64,000 nt of DNA, taken from assembly GCA_911728435.2 (NCBI GenBank), contig OU452198.1:2790001-2854000 (forward strand), written 5' to 3'. The position numbers and the translations under genes were made by a program. This document shows, piece by piece, positions 33,122 through 45,410 of the stretch. The notes beneath the pieces are model-generated. The model saw only the letters and a program-made list of their open reading frames with translations. It did not search any database and had not been told where the DNA came from. Every line of letters starts with the position of its first letter. Within the stretch, counting starts at the first letter, position 1. Origin of the DNA: Apoderus coryli. Its lineage: Eukaryota > Arthropoda > Insecta > Coleoptera > Attelabidae.

Positions 33122-33366
33122 GAAGTGAATACTTCTTTGGCCGCATGAGAGTGATTCGCGTCACGACACGATTTATAAAATTTTCGTCCCGTAAAAGAGA
33201 TGAAGCATATAACAAATATGAGGGAGAGAGAGACAGAGATATTTGTGGTGTATGCTACACACTATAGCGAGAGAAAACGAGTGCATGCATAGGCACAGCT
33301 ACACTTAGGGTGTTATTTTACAAGGCAATGATTGTGTAAATTCTCGTGAAAGAAGTATTCACTTCT
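33122..33366. repeat. Short inverted-repeat element
   Basis: TGAAGTGAATACTTCTTT at 33122 is complemented by AAAGAAGTATTCACTTC near 33349, 245 bp apart. The interior (GAGAGAGAGACAGAGA, AGTGCATGCAT) is more GC-rich than its surroundings. Looks like a small MITE; no target duplication identified. Confidence 0.45.
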
Positions 33367-33929
33367 ATCACGTGTACTGTGCTGCACGCGAATTTTTTTT
33401 TTTGACGCAAGGAACTAATAGTTTGAGCAGTGAAAATGGTTTTAATAATACAAAATTGAAACGATGGCAATAAACTGAATTAGTTTTTTCTGTTATTTAA
33501 TTCAAACCCCTTAGAAGAAAATTAGAATATGCTTGTAAAGTTTTAATACTTTTTTTAAACAATCGAATATTTGTTAATTTTTATGCAAATCATTTGCTAG
33601 ATGTGTAAAAGCAAGAAATATCGAAACCGATTTGATCCATTATGTATTATTTGGAAACCAAATAGTCAGTAGTGCAATTAGATGCTGCCTTGGAACTAAT
33701 AATGTTTGGCTTTTATTGTACAGATTTAACCAAGAAAAAAAGTCTCAATATCCGTTCGAGAATGTAAACTGCTCTAAAACCATAAATGTTGAGCATGCTC
33801 GGATGATGTCAGTATCCGCGGACTTGTGTCATGTTAGTAGGAACGGTCATTCAACTTATTAAGGCTAAACTGCCGGGGAATAGAGATCGTGTACAGATTT
33901 GATGGCGGCCGGCGAGGGGACTGTTTTCT

Positions 33930-34545
33930 TTAACTTCTTCAGATTTATTCTGGAATGAGAGATATGGTTTACGTTTTGGCAACTTTACAAATTTTCTGGT
34001 CGCGCCACGAAGCGACGGTATTCCCAGTTCGGTCAGTTCTTGGAAGAGCAGCAAAATATGAACCCTAATTTTTTAGAGAATACCATTTCTGGGAGTCAGA
34101 AAACGCTCATGTCGTAAAGGAAGAACATTTTCAGCATGAATTTAAATTAAATGTGTGGTGCGGTGTCATTTCAAATTATTTTGTTGGACCTTTTCAACTT
34201 CCACCCTCTCTAATCGGCCCACAGTATTTGACTTTTCTCCAAAAAAAATTTATGGGAGTTTCTTGAAGAAGTACCACTTAATTTAAGGTTGGATTCGTCG
34301 AGGGAGTGAATTTGGTTGGCCACTTAGAAGCCCCGACTTAAATCCTCTGGATTTTTTGATTTGGTCGCGGATTCTACAAAGAAACTCTTGATTCGTCCGA
34401 GGAGTTGTGGCGTAGAATACAAGCGGCTGCCGATCAAAATCAAAGGCAATCAAGAAGCACTGTTCGCAACTTGTGTGTCTCTCAAAAAAACGGATTACAA
34501 AATGTGTAGAAATGAATGATGCACACCTCGAACAAATGCTTTAAA
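33930..34545 (+). pseudogene. Degraded DD41D-type transposase
   Basis: Frame-broken remains: EEHFQHEFKLNVWCGVIS followed by FVGPFQLPPSLIGPQYLTFL (~34120-34240), then WPLRSPDLNPLDFLIWS (third Asp block, ~34315) and a tail TKCVEMNDAHLEQML (~34500-34545). The second Asp block is missing. Same transposase type as 40844-41690. Confidence 0.75.
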
Positions 34546-34748
34546 GGTGCATATTTATTAGTGTTTGTACATTATCATTATAATGATTTTTTAACAAAAC
34601 TTTACCTAGTTTTGTTTCTAGGATGAAAATATAATTCAAATATCGAAATTTTGAACAAGAATTAATTTTTCACGAAAAAAAGCTTCTCTTGGAAAGTTAT
34701 GTCAATTTATCATAGCAATAGGTTGTAAATAGCGCCCCCTATGAGCAA

Positions 34749-35109
34749 CGTAAAAAAAAATATCATTTTTCTCATACCAAACAACATAAAGCTCCCAATT
34801 TTGAAGTCGATAGCCCAAGAAGCACGATAATACTGGTAAAAAAACCAAATAAAAATAACTTTGAGCACCTTATATTTCCTAAGCCATGATCAACATTTGG
34901 ATAGGGCAAGTTTGGGTTGGGTTGAGTTGTATTCAACGTAAAAAAAAATATCATTTTTCTCATACCAAACAACATATAGCTCCCAATTTTGAAGTCGATA
35001 GCCCAAGAAGCACGATAATACTGGTAAAAAAAAAGCCAAATAAAAATAACTTTGATCACCTTGTATTTCCTAAACCATGATCAACATTTGGATAGGGCAA
35101 GTTTGGGTC
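34749..35109. repeat. Tandem duplication of ~175 bp
   Basis: 34749-34918 and 34939-35109 are near-identical (AACGTAAAAAAAAATATCAT, CCCAATTTTGAAGTCGATAG, ATTTGGATAGGGCAAGTTTG), joined by a short GGGTTGAGTTGTATTC linker. ORFs on both strands here are by-products. Confidence 0.9.
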
Positions 35110-36640
35110 AATCATCATTATTTGACCTGTATTATCTCCAGTTCATCATTGATTAAGTAGTTAGTTCTACTAGATAAATTCTCCTAAACTCTATGCTCCT
35201 AATCTCGAACCAGTCAACTAATCTGCTTTCAGAATTTCCTATTCTAAAATATGTTAAAAACTATGTTTTTAATAAATTAGAACGAACATTTTTAGTGAAT
35301 CTCTATTTCTGAAGCTTGCACAAGTTATGAAACTGCTCGAGCATAGATGTGTGAGATAAGAGACAATTCAGACTCGACTAACTGTCCGACTGTATATTGG
35401 AGGTTGATTGTTTTTTTTTTTTTCCTTGAAAGAGGCATGCATATGTTTGCAATTATCAGCATCTAATTGCAGTTTATTAGGATTACACTAAAGTTTGACA
35501 ACCTAAACAAATTTTCAAGCTGAGAACAGTCCTCATAAGATGCAATCGAAGTATACAACTTAAAATCATTTGTAAGAATTCAAAAATAACCTCATTCCAC
35601 ATAGGCAATCCTTGAGCTCGTTTAAGAAATTTGGGAATAGTGCCGTGCCCAAACTAAATTCTGAAGCAACTTTGGTCGAGACGTTATATTTACGTGATCA
35701 ATAGCCATAATATGTAACCAACTGCATTATGTTATGAAGGTATGACACAAATAGTGGCTTCAAGTTATCTATGAATCCAAGTCCATCGAGCTTTTGCTCA
35801 TCATGTCACCTGTTAAAAGCTTTCGCGATAAAAGTCGTGTTACCAGATTAAAAATTATAGAATTGTTTATATTAGACAATTTTCTTTTGGTCATTTAATC
35901 TGTCTAAGGGGTGCGCCAGAAAATTCTGTGACTAACGATTAGGAAAAAAAAAGACAACTAAAAACAACGGTGAAAGCATATTTCATAATATGTTATAGCG
36001 ATTATTTCCATAAATTGAGTATTTTTAATTTGAATGTTAAAAGTCAGAAATCGCATAAATTTGGGCAACAAAAGCTAAACATTACTGAGGAAAAGCTTGA
36101 AAAAAATTGACTTCACGAGCACCCCCGGCAGATAGGTACGTGTCTGAACTATAATGGTCCAAGAATAAAAATTAAATCATTTAATTATTGCACGAAATAA
36201 ATTTAGGAAAAAACAGTAACAATTAGTTCAAATTAATAATAGTAATTGTAATACACCAAATTGTAATATGGTAAAATGTGCCAAAACCATAAAGTAATGT
36301 GGAAAAAATAAATAAATAAAAGTATTGAACATTAGCAAATAAAATTGTTTTATTTAATGCACCTTAAACTGTCTGGGTTTCAGTTCTTTTTTAGCTACGC
36401 ACTGACACTTTACTAATCAGCAAAAAAAACCATTAAGTGGTGTGCTACAAATGTGTACCTACAAATGAAGGAAATCATTAGTAGCTAGTTGTGCTCGCGG
36501 GTGCGAATCAGAACCAGTTCAGGGACTATTCGCACGCGCTTTAACTTTCGCGGATGCAAAGAAAAATGTCCGGATAAGTTTCACCTTTTAGATCTTGCGA
36601 TTTTTGTCCGATTGTTGAACTGAAGCAGTTTTTCAGAAAC
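35110..36640. other. No gene seen
   Basis: A+T-rich DNA with only chance ORFs and no repeat with a partner that I recognise elsewhere in the window. Confidence 0.4.
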
Positions 36641-36649
36641 TCTCATTCA

Positions 36650-36920
36650 AGGTCGAATGGGCCAGATACGTGTTTAATACGATAACAGCTGTTATAGCGA
36701 GTAACGTTGGTCAAAATACTAAAATTGACTTCGTTAGGAAACCCGGTCAGTTCTTTCTTGTTACCCCTCACAGGTGGCACATCATTGTACTCAGGATGAC
36801 AGCAGCAAATCAAAAAAGCCCTAAAAATAGGGATTGCAATTTGACATGACTAAGAGATTTCCGATCAAATACGTAGGCTACAAGATTCGCTCGTTCCTTT
36901 ACTTTACTAGCACCCTGTAT
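36650..36920. repeat. Dispersed repeat, copy at 27552-27775
   Basis: Begins AAGGTCGAATGGGCCAGA, shares the ATTGCAATTTGA and ATACGTAGGC blocks with 27552-27775 in the same orientation, and runs into TTTACT-AGCACCCTGTATAA at 36918. It is therefore probably the end of a TACAGGGTG-type element like that in intron 4. Confidence 0.75.
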
Positions 36921-37019
36921 AAATGATTTTCAAGGATGGATTCATAATGTGTTCATGATAGGGTTGCCAACTTTTAATTTGTCGGGACATTTGTCCCAAA
37001 TTGTCAGGAGATTAGACGC

Positions 37020-37320
37020 AAAATTTCCAAAAACTCATAAAAATACAATAATTTTGTGGCATAGCGGACATGATTTCTGGTTTTACATACACAAGGGACT
37101 TTGTTTAATTTAGCAGGGCTTCAGTCTAATTCAGTAGAACCAGGCCGAGGTATGGATCGACAAATACTGACGAATGAGCTTGTCAGAGTACCATAGTCGT
37201 TGCCCATCTACAACTTCGGCCTGCATTTAAGGACAGCGAGATATACACCAGCAGATATATGTAAACCGTACCATCTACATACACGTAGTAATGCATGTCC
37301 CACCATACAGAGAGAACATT
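37020..37320. repeat. Dispersed repeat, copy at 49330-49625
   Basis: About 290 bp shared in direct orientation with 49330-49625: CAGAGTACCATAGTCGTTGC, TTTGTTTAATTTAGCAGGG, and GTAGTAATGCATG at the far end. Roughly 80% alike with small indels. No coding content. Confidence 0.8.
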
Positions 37321-37438
37321 TATATTGCGAATTTTAGTACAGCAATACATGTCCGCGGAACATTAGCAGTAAGAGCTGGAACGGACGGTTGTTGATTCTG
37401 TTTAACAATTCCTTAAGAAGTTTTACATTCCCACAATT

Positions 37439-38536
37439 ATGGAAATCATGGAAAGAGTTTGTCCGGTACACAAGTCTGGTGACACCGACAAAATTGCTAA
37501 CTATAGACCCATCTCCATATTGTCTAATTTTTCAAAAGTCTTTGAAAGAATAATTCATGAAAAATTATTTGGCCAACTAAAAAATTGCATAGTTACTGAG
37601 CAGCACGGTTTTTTTCAGAAACGGTCAACTATAACAAATCTAGCTGTCTTCGAAACCGTATACTCTACGGTGGGGAAGGGATTACAAGTTGACACAATCT
37701 ATACTGATTTCTCGAAGGCTTTTGACAGGTTGGACCATGCCACTATATTACAAAAGATGGGCAATATTGGTTTTCATTCAGATTTATTAAAATTTTTTGA
37801 CTCTTACCTATCTGACAGCACACTATTCGTTGACTATAATGGATTCAGGTCGATTGGGTTTTCTGCGACTAGTGGGGCGCCTCAGGGTACAATCTGGCTC
37901 CTTTAATTTTCTCCATTTACATTAACGACATCGGATTGAATATAACGAGTCAGTTCCTGCTATTTGCAGACGATTTTAAATTATACAAGTTAATCGAAAG
38001 TAATGCAGATTGTCTGCAACTGCAGGCTGACCTAGCAATGGTTGAGAGATGGTGCATAACCAACAAATTACCACTAAATTTGTCAAAATGTAGGTTGATG
38101 ACATTTTCGAAGAGTCAGTTTCCTATTCGTTTTAATTACATTCTTAACAGCGCTGTGCTAGAATTATCTTCTACCATTTGGGACCTTGGCGTGCTGATTG
38201 ATAGTAAGCTAACTTTCAATCAGCATATAGATGCCCTTATTTGCAGATTCCTCACAGATCTGCGGACATGCATGGGAAATTTTTATTAAACATCAATATT
38301 GTTGTTTGGGTTCTACTTGGTTGTTTTTATGTTTTATATAGTTATTGTTAAGGCCTGTGGTGTTGTTATATAGCCCATATGTACTCCATCTGGTTATTCT
38401 GTATTATGAATAATTAAGCATTCTGGTACTTTTGCAGTTTGTTAGATTTATTTGATTAATTGAAACTATGTAATTTTTGTCTTGTAATTGGGCTCAGGCC
38501 TGTTAGGCAATAAATGATTATTTATTTATTTATTTA
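37439..38536 (+). pseudogene. LINE reverse transcriptase (Jockey/CR1-like), 3' part
   Basis: RT fingers and palm in two frames: NYRPISILSNFSKVFERII, EQHGFFQKRSTITNLAVF, YTDFSKAFDRLDHATIL, SATSGAPQGTIW, then a stop/frame change and FLLFADDFKLYKLIE with LPLNLSKCRLMTFSKS. It is 5'-truncated. The 3' end is typical of a LINE: GGCAATAAATGATT followed by TATTTATTTATTTATT (~38510-38536). Confidence 0.88.
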
Positions 38537-39800
38537 AGAGCTTCAGGTAAGCTTTTGAGTAAACGAATCCTCAATGCTTTGAGTAAGTTCAATTGCCGAT
38601 TTCGCCGAAAGTTTTTATCGGGTCTTGTCAGTACGGAGGACATTGTGCTGCAAATTGGGAAGGGCACGAACAATTTATTAAAGTTGTTAACTTTGTGGAG
38701 GGGACGTATTTTGTGTGAGAATTGACTATTTCTTCAAGTTAAATAAATAGGAGTTCCTTTAGAATAAATCAGATCTTTGATAATTGAAAATACAAGAAGT
38801 AGCTACAGCTAAGTACTGTAATGAATGAAATCCACACAAAATATTGTTAGGAATTTTCTGGAGAATGAGAGTAAACAGAGTGTACCTACACAGTTTTAGT
38901 CGGTCGCAATTAGCAGAAGAAGTCATAGGACTGATATGTGCAGTTGAAATGAATGAAAATAAAAAAAACCTGTTTCTTGGCTAGAGAGAAACACCAACCC
39001 AACTTCTGGATAAAGTAAAAAGAAACACATTAATATCTTATGATAATATATTATATTTCTTCAAAAACATTTAGGTAAAAGGAAAACGCTGTTATACATA
39101 CATAGTTTGTTATAATCCATCATTTTATGATTTTTCATACAGACCTATTTTTCCCGGATGTGCATGATAACACTATAACAATATCATCATATAAACTTGA
39201 AATAATAAAAAAAAATCGGTCTGTATTCGACTCACAGTCTTATATAATAATATTTTACAATACTTAATAATTTATAATAATAATTATATTAAGAATATTT
39301 TTTTACAAAACTAATTGAAAAATTAATTTACTTATTATATTTACAATCATTTACAATTAAAAAATTTTTGTTACAAACTTAAAAGTGTCTAGAATAGGTT
39401 TTACTAAAGTATACGTTTGTTTTTCGCATATTATAAAGCCAAATTTTGAAATCAACAATAAAACATACTCTCAAATATTGGGAAGGGCAATTTGTCGGTT
39501 TTGGAACATTCGAAACAGTTTATTAACCCAACGTCATCAAGAGGACCGACAACTGATTGATCGTGGAGGAGAATATCCAACTCCTCTACCTGAGACTCTT
39601 CTATAAGCTGAGCTCTTTAGAAGACTCTAAAACTTCGTTTATGTAATAATTCCAGTCATTTAGAACGTCTTCTAAAGAACTTAAAATGATAAAAGACGCC
39701 GAAGGACGTAAGAATAGTCTGGAACCCTGAACTGTATAATATGTTTATTCTGGCAAAATGCTAATTTACATAACCTGAAATAATTTCCCAACCAATCGAT
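38537..39800. other. No gene seen
   Basis: Very A+T-rich; short chance ORFs only (one at 39385-39606 has no recognisable motif). Confidence 0.4.
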
Positions 39801-39821
39801 TAGCACTAATAAATAACTACG

Positions 39822-39906
39822 TTAATTTAGCACATCATCAGGGCTCGTTATATTAGACAATTAGTTTAACGAGCCTTGATGATGATGATGATGTGCTATT
39901 AAATAA
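39822..39906. repeat. Palindrome around GAGCC with GATGAT run
   Basis: Arms 39822-39850 (TTAGCACATCATCAGGGCTC) and 39867-39906 (GAGCCTTGATGATGATGATG, ATGTGCTA) are complementary, with the right arm expanded by a GAT trinucleotide run. Confidence 0.65.
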
Positions 39907-40843
39907 TGCGAAAGGTTGGACGCAGTTTTATTTATCAGTTCCATTCTGACCATTCGTTGGGTTTTAGCAAATACGATTAAGGGCAAAAATTGCGAAAACA
40001 CTTTGAAACAAATTGCAAAGACTGTCTGACTCATGTTGGTTATACAAAACAATTTCAGTGTTTAAAGAATTTTATTAAAACAATGCTTACTTTTTATATT
40101 ATACAGGGTCACTGATTTGTATTGGGTAAAATATAACGACATACCGCAAAAAGTTAAATACAATAGTTTTAGCGTTTTAAAATGCCTGTTAGTTATAATT
40201 GTAAGTCAACAGGGTAGGTGATAAAGTCGTGGCAGATCAAAGTTGCTTTTTCTTTGATGGAACCCCCTGTATATTGTGGGATATTTCAATTCCTCCTTCA
40301 ATTTTAAGCAAAAATTGTAATACACATAATGTATAACAACCGTTACCGACTAATAGAGTTTCGAAAATATTACTTAAATAATGTCTAGATATTTGGAGAA
40401 AAAACATACATGTACGAAAAAAATTCAGTGGACTGTATATAATTCTTGGTTCATCAAATGTACCGGACCATACAAAAACTTAACTAACCCCTACCTTATT
40501 TATTGTTTTCTTAATAATTATAGGGGCCCCTTTTGGTCTCCACACAAAACTCATACACACGAGAATGTTTATAATACTTCGATTTAATATATTTTTTTTA
40601 ATTTTTGAAATGTATCGACACTGAATTATTTCGGTAGTTCTTTACTGTGCGGCGATGATGGCTGAAGTGACAGCAGGACATGCGTACCGTGTACAGTGCC
40701 AGTAGTTAGTATCTGCATGGTCTATATTCAGCGAAATTTGAATTAAAGTAAAAATTGAAATACAAATAACCAATTTAAGACTTGTTCTGAAAAATACACC
40801 TTATTTGAAATTATAAAATTTGATTTACAGTCTTAGTTTATAA

Positions 40844-41690
40844 AATGTTCACTGCTGAACAAGATTTTGTAGTGTGTTTATAAGAGGGGTCCAACACTAG
40901 CACTCGTCAGATTGCGTCGCGACTTGATTGCAGCAAAAATACTGTCCATCGAGTATTGGAAATCCACGATCTGCATCCATTTAAACTTCATATGGTGCAG
41001 CATCTACTGCCTGGCGACGCTTCACGGCGGCCCAAGTTCTGCGAGTGGTTGCTCGGTCAAGCGGATGAAAACGCTCATTTTTTAAGTATAATCTTCACGA
41101 GCGATGAAAAAGGATTTTCGCGCGAGGGGACATTCAATCCTCGTAATAACCACGAGTGGAGCGAACAAAATCCCCATCAGAGGATATCAGCAGAAGTTTG
41201 GTGTTAAATGTTTGGGCAGGTTTTCTGGGCGACCATTTGATTGGACCGTACGCTCTACCTGATCACCTCAACGGGAATAGCTATCTAGTTTTTTTTGATA
41301 CTCTGCCCGAGCTGCTGGAAGATGTACTCCTCCAGTTGCGTAGAGAGGCCTGGTTCCAACACGATGGTTGTCCAGCGCATTTTGCGCGCACCGTGAGAAG
41401 TTACCTCGACCAAACCTACAACAACAGGTGGATTGGTAGAGGTGGTCCCGTCCCTTGGCCAGCAAGGTCGCCGGACTTGGCCCCCCTGGACTTTTTTCTT
41501 TGGGGCGAAATGGAACGGTTGATCTATGCAACTTCTGTGCCGACAATGGAGGACCTAGTTGCTAGAGTTGTGGTGGCAGCAGAATTTATCGCGAACGATG
41601 AAGGCGTGTTTGCTCGGGTGCGCAAATCCTGGCTCGACAGGTGAAGCAAATGCAGGGTGAACACTTTGAGCATTTGCTCCACTATTAATA
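40844..41690 (+). pseudogene. DD41D-type transposase, two or more lesions
   Basis: MFTAEQDFVVCL, a stop (~40880), then IASRLDCSKNTVHRVLEIHD (HTH), IIFTSDEKGFSREGTFN (first Asp), a one-base frameshift near 41200 before LNVWAGFLGDHLIGPYALP, FQHDGCPAHFARTV (second Asp), PWPARSPDLAPLDFFLWG (third Asp, 41 residues after the second). Another frame change precedes the tail GEHFEHLLHY at ~41686. No TIRs identified. Divergent from the 7822-8907 transposase. Confidence 0.85.
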
Positions 41691-43682
41691 ATAAATTATT
41701 TGTAAAAAAGCCTCCTTGTTTTTCTTTCTAATAATAATGAACCTTTTAATAAAGTTTTTAATAAAAAATTTTTCTGGAAAACGGAGAGAGCTACGAAAAA
41801 ATATCAAGTGACAAAAAAGTTGTATGTTTAACTGAGCTTTAGAAAAAAATATATAAAATTTTCAAAAAAGGTCAGTAGCGTACATTTTTTTGTCATTTTT
41901 ATTCGTGACACTGTCCCCCCAGGCGCCACTGGAAGTTATAATTAACATTTAATTAGTGCTAACTGAGCGTCTTATTAAGCTTACATCACCAGCGAATTTC
42001 AAGAAAATCGGTTAACGTGTCTTTGAGATATTGATAAAAAAAAGAATTTTTGAAAAAAACTTTGACACCCTGTATTTTGAAAACCATGCACTTTCGGACA
42101 TCAGTCTCTTATCTCAAACTGCTTGTCTATGGTTCCTCAATATGCCCCAGAAGTTTTTTCCAATTGAGAGGGGACACCCTGTATATGGTGGTTCTGAATA
42201 TAGACAGTTGACGGTTGTGTCAAATTTTACTTGTTTTGTGGTTATGTCCATTGTTATCACTTGTAATTCAACCGTTTTGTGCCTAGTTTTAAAACTAGAT
42301 TAACAAACGTGAGCTGTAAAGTGTAAAGCTAATCAATTCTTTACGAAACCAACAGACCTTTGATTCAAAACAGGTTCTTCTTTAACTTTTTTCCGGTACC
42401 TTTTTACTTTTACCCAATAATACATAGCGACCCTGTATACAAACATGTATACCTTAATACGACCCTGTGCCCTTAAATAATTATGTTTTTGTGTTTTTAA
42501 CAAAATTTTCTACTACCGTAATATAATTAAAAAATAAATAAAACTATAGTCTATAGTACCTCTTTGAACCAATACTGCAAAAACAAGGAATCAGAAATAA
42601 ATTAACCGAAACAAAAGTAATGTTTCTGTTCTTTCTCAATTTACCCAATTCTCCGTAGATATTAATCTATATTAATTATTTTCTTTTATCTGGCTACAAT
42701 TATCATTTCCTTTACCTATTTACATTCTCTTTACAAATACTTTAATGAAAATAAATCATCTGTTCTTACTAGCAAATCATTTTCTAGAATAATAATTTCT
42801 AATTTCAAGAGGAAACAATCAGCTTACGAGAGCTTGCACTGTCTTTCCGCTGAATTTATTGTTAAATAAGTATCTCCAAACTTTCACTTGTAATTCTCCA
42901 GAGAAGAGTATGCCGACTTGAGCCTTTATACAATGATTTCTCGTTCTGAAATTTCTTTAAAGAACGTAATTTAACTGAGATTAGTGATTTTGCGGCATAA
43001 TTCATGACAAAATAGCAGTAGAACTGCCCTAGCCTGCTACCAGTATTATTCTACAACGATAGGGACGAGGTAACATCACCCACGCATCTTTGGCAAACAG
43101 TAAACGTGTTGAAGGATGTAGGGCATGTGTCTTTGTTTGAGAAAAGATCCAGGAGAACTGTAGAAAGCTCAAAGAGACCATACTGTGGCCTTAGTCTAGG
43201 CAAAACGAATCCCTGAAATTTTAGTTTTCTAAAGCATCACAAACTTCCAGAATAAACTTTGAAATGAGATCTTGAACATGTAGTAAGTGGTAGGAATCGG
43301 CACTAAGAACCTTAATGGTCGTCAATACAAATGGAGCTGCCAAGCCAAATTGAATCGCCCAGTTGGCGTTCTCCTCTAGGGGCTTCTGAACTTAAGTTTT
43401 CCTCGAAACGGATTGAACTTTTAAAATTGATTCGAGATTTTGCTAAGAACATCAACGTTACAGTTAAAATAGTTCTTAAGCCAAGCTGAAACGAATCATT
43501 CCAGAATAAATTGTTTGAAACCAAATCTAGATCTGAACGCCAGATAAATAAATTAAGTCACTTTTTTCTACTTTGTCGGCTTGGACGTTTACAAAACAGT
43601 CTTTTACTGACTGGGTTTTCTATTTGCTAGGTACAATGAAACTGGCACATGGGGTTAAAACATTTTTTTCAGTGTACAATAA
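41691..43682. other. No gene; isolated transposon ends
   Basis: Two CACCCTGTAT motifs in the same orientation (~42068 and ~42176) bracket a 100-bp repeat-like stretch. The rest is A+T-rich without recognisable coding. Confidence 0.4.
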
Positions 43683-44301
43683 TACAGGGTGAGTCACGAG
43701 GAACTGTACATACTTCTACCATAAGTAGAGGCACGTTAGGGGATTTTCAAATGACCATTAAAAAATGTCTTCTTGTTTTGATTATTAATATACAGGGTGA
43801 ATTATGGATCTTCACCAAAACAATGTTTCGTCATATCTTTTCAATGATTAAGTCGATTTATCTCATTTTTTTATAAAAGTGTGCATTGGTGTCTGGCAAC
43901 TAACTGACATATTCAGCAGTATTGAAAAAATCCAGTTCCGTCTTCGAGAAAATTTGTGGGACTGCTTCATATTCAGCACTTCATCCTGTATATGATTTTC
44001 CAAAAATCTGATATAATTTTTTCAGATGGCATAAATAGACAGTTAGACCTGGGTATTTGAATTTTTTGTTACACTCACCTCACATTTCCAATTAAAGATT
44101 CATTTTAGAGCCAAATTGAAAATTGGCAATAATGAAGTATCTTACTGTACAATAATGTTTAGTTATTAAAAAGAAATCTTCAAAATAGATAGAAACGACA
44201 CAGACTGTGCTCCAGTATGGTAAATACATTAATTTCAATTTAATTTACAGGGCCGGATTTAAAAATCTGGCATATCTGGTTCATCCCAATAATTCACCCT
44301 G

Positions 44302-45015
44302 TATGCCATTCTAACGCTGAGCCCTTTCAGAATGCATAAGAACAGCAAAAAGAAACAAACCGCAGCATTCTGGCTAAACCTTCCTGGCTTGAAATACTGA
44401 TTACATATTCTTACAAAACAAGTAAGATTGAACCTAGAAAAACTGAGGAATTAAGATTCTGCAGGGAAGAAGACGAAACCAAGGTAAAGGAGATCATCAG
44501 AGCTCTGAAACTGGATAGACAGATCGAGTCACCTTGGTAAAATATCTATTTGTTGTACACCTAATTATTGTAGCCTGAAAAAATATTATTTGGCGAGAAA
44601 AATTTAGCCATGGATGTTTCGACAAAATTACAGAGAGTTGAACTTTTTGAAGATCTTGAATACAAGGGAAACCAAGATTGCTAACAGCTTCTGTAAACCC
44701 AATAGATGAACCTTTAATGACGATAACTTCTTACGGGCGGTTGTAAAAACGTGGTTAGAAAACTCTCAAGGTCTAACTGGGATGTTTTGCTTGTGGTATT
44801 AGAGTATCACGTTGGTACAGTCTGCTTGCTATCTTGATGGTATCTTAAGATTTTATTGTCTCCATATCAGCACCGTTTTATTGGAGGACGTTCTTGTCTA
44901 ACTCACTTGTCCTCCTTTTCACATAGCATATGTGAGGCCCTGGATGATCGATCTGAGGTAGATGTTGTATATACGGATTTCCGTAAGGCATTTGACCGCA
45001 TTGATAGACAGAAAA
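44302..45015 (+). pseudogene. LINE RT scrap inserted in the fold-back arm
   Basis: Replaces a stretch of the left arm that copy 2 retains. Its 3' part (44856-45015) reads YQHRFIGGRSCLTHLSSF, SICEALDDRSEVDVVYTDF, RKAFDRID, the RT fingers/palm of a Jockey/CR1-type LINE. It then passes without a gap into fold-back sequence (AGACAGAAAACAGATAAA). The 5' part has no motif I recognise. Confidence 0.75.
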
Positions 45016-45221
45016 CAGATAAAAATGATTGTAATAACCTAGTTTTCTTATTTGTTTGAGGAAAACTCATGTGTCTAATTATTTTAATCGGAATGAAATG
45101 AACAAGCCAGGGAAATGTTTATTCATAAATTAAGAAATAAAATAAAAAAGTAAGCAAACAATAAAACAGTTTTAACAATGTGGAACAAAGCAAAAAAACA
45201 ATTTAATAAACATTACAATTA

Positions 45222-45410
45222 TAAAAGATGTTCAAAATGAAATCCATCTGCCTTAATACACTTTTCTTGACGAATGTTTAAATGTGTAATAGACTTTCTG
45301 ATTGTCAGTGTGTCATTTCTGGTAATATTGCAACAGTGAATAATTCTGTTAATGAGCTGTTGTGTTTTATAATCGTAATGTTTATTAAATTGTTTTTTAC
45401 TTTGTTCCAC
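45222..45410 (-). pseudogene. Transposase C-terminal relic at fold-back centre
   Basis: About 60 codons ending SITHLNIRQEKCIKADGFHF-EHLL then stop. R-x(n)-KCI-x-A-(D/N)-G-x-HFEHLL is the usual end of DD41D-type Tc1/mariner transposases, comparable to GEHFEHLL at 41670. The corresponding place in copy 2 (56625-56697, plus strand) keeps the same ending. Evidence that the fold-back element descends from an autonomous element by internal deletion and arm duplication. Confidence 0.65.

Noticed and set aside
34772..35080. 95-residue and 64-residue open frames
   Set aside because: They arise from the tandem duplication and contain translated non-coding repeat sequence on both strands.
37439..37465. 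True start codon for the LINE RT frame
   Set aside because: The ATG is internal to a 5'-truncated polyprotein; the preceding sequence is unrelated.
39385..39606. 73-residue open frame
   Set aside because: A+T-rich, no recognisable motif, no splice context.
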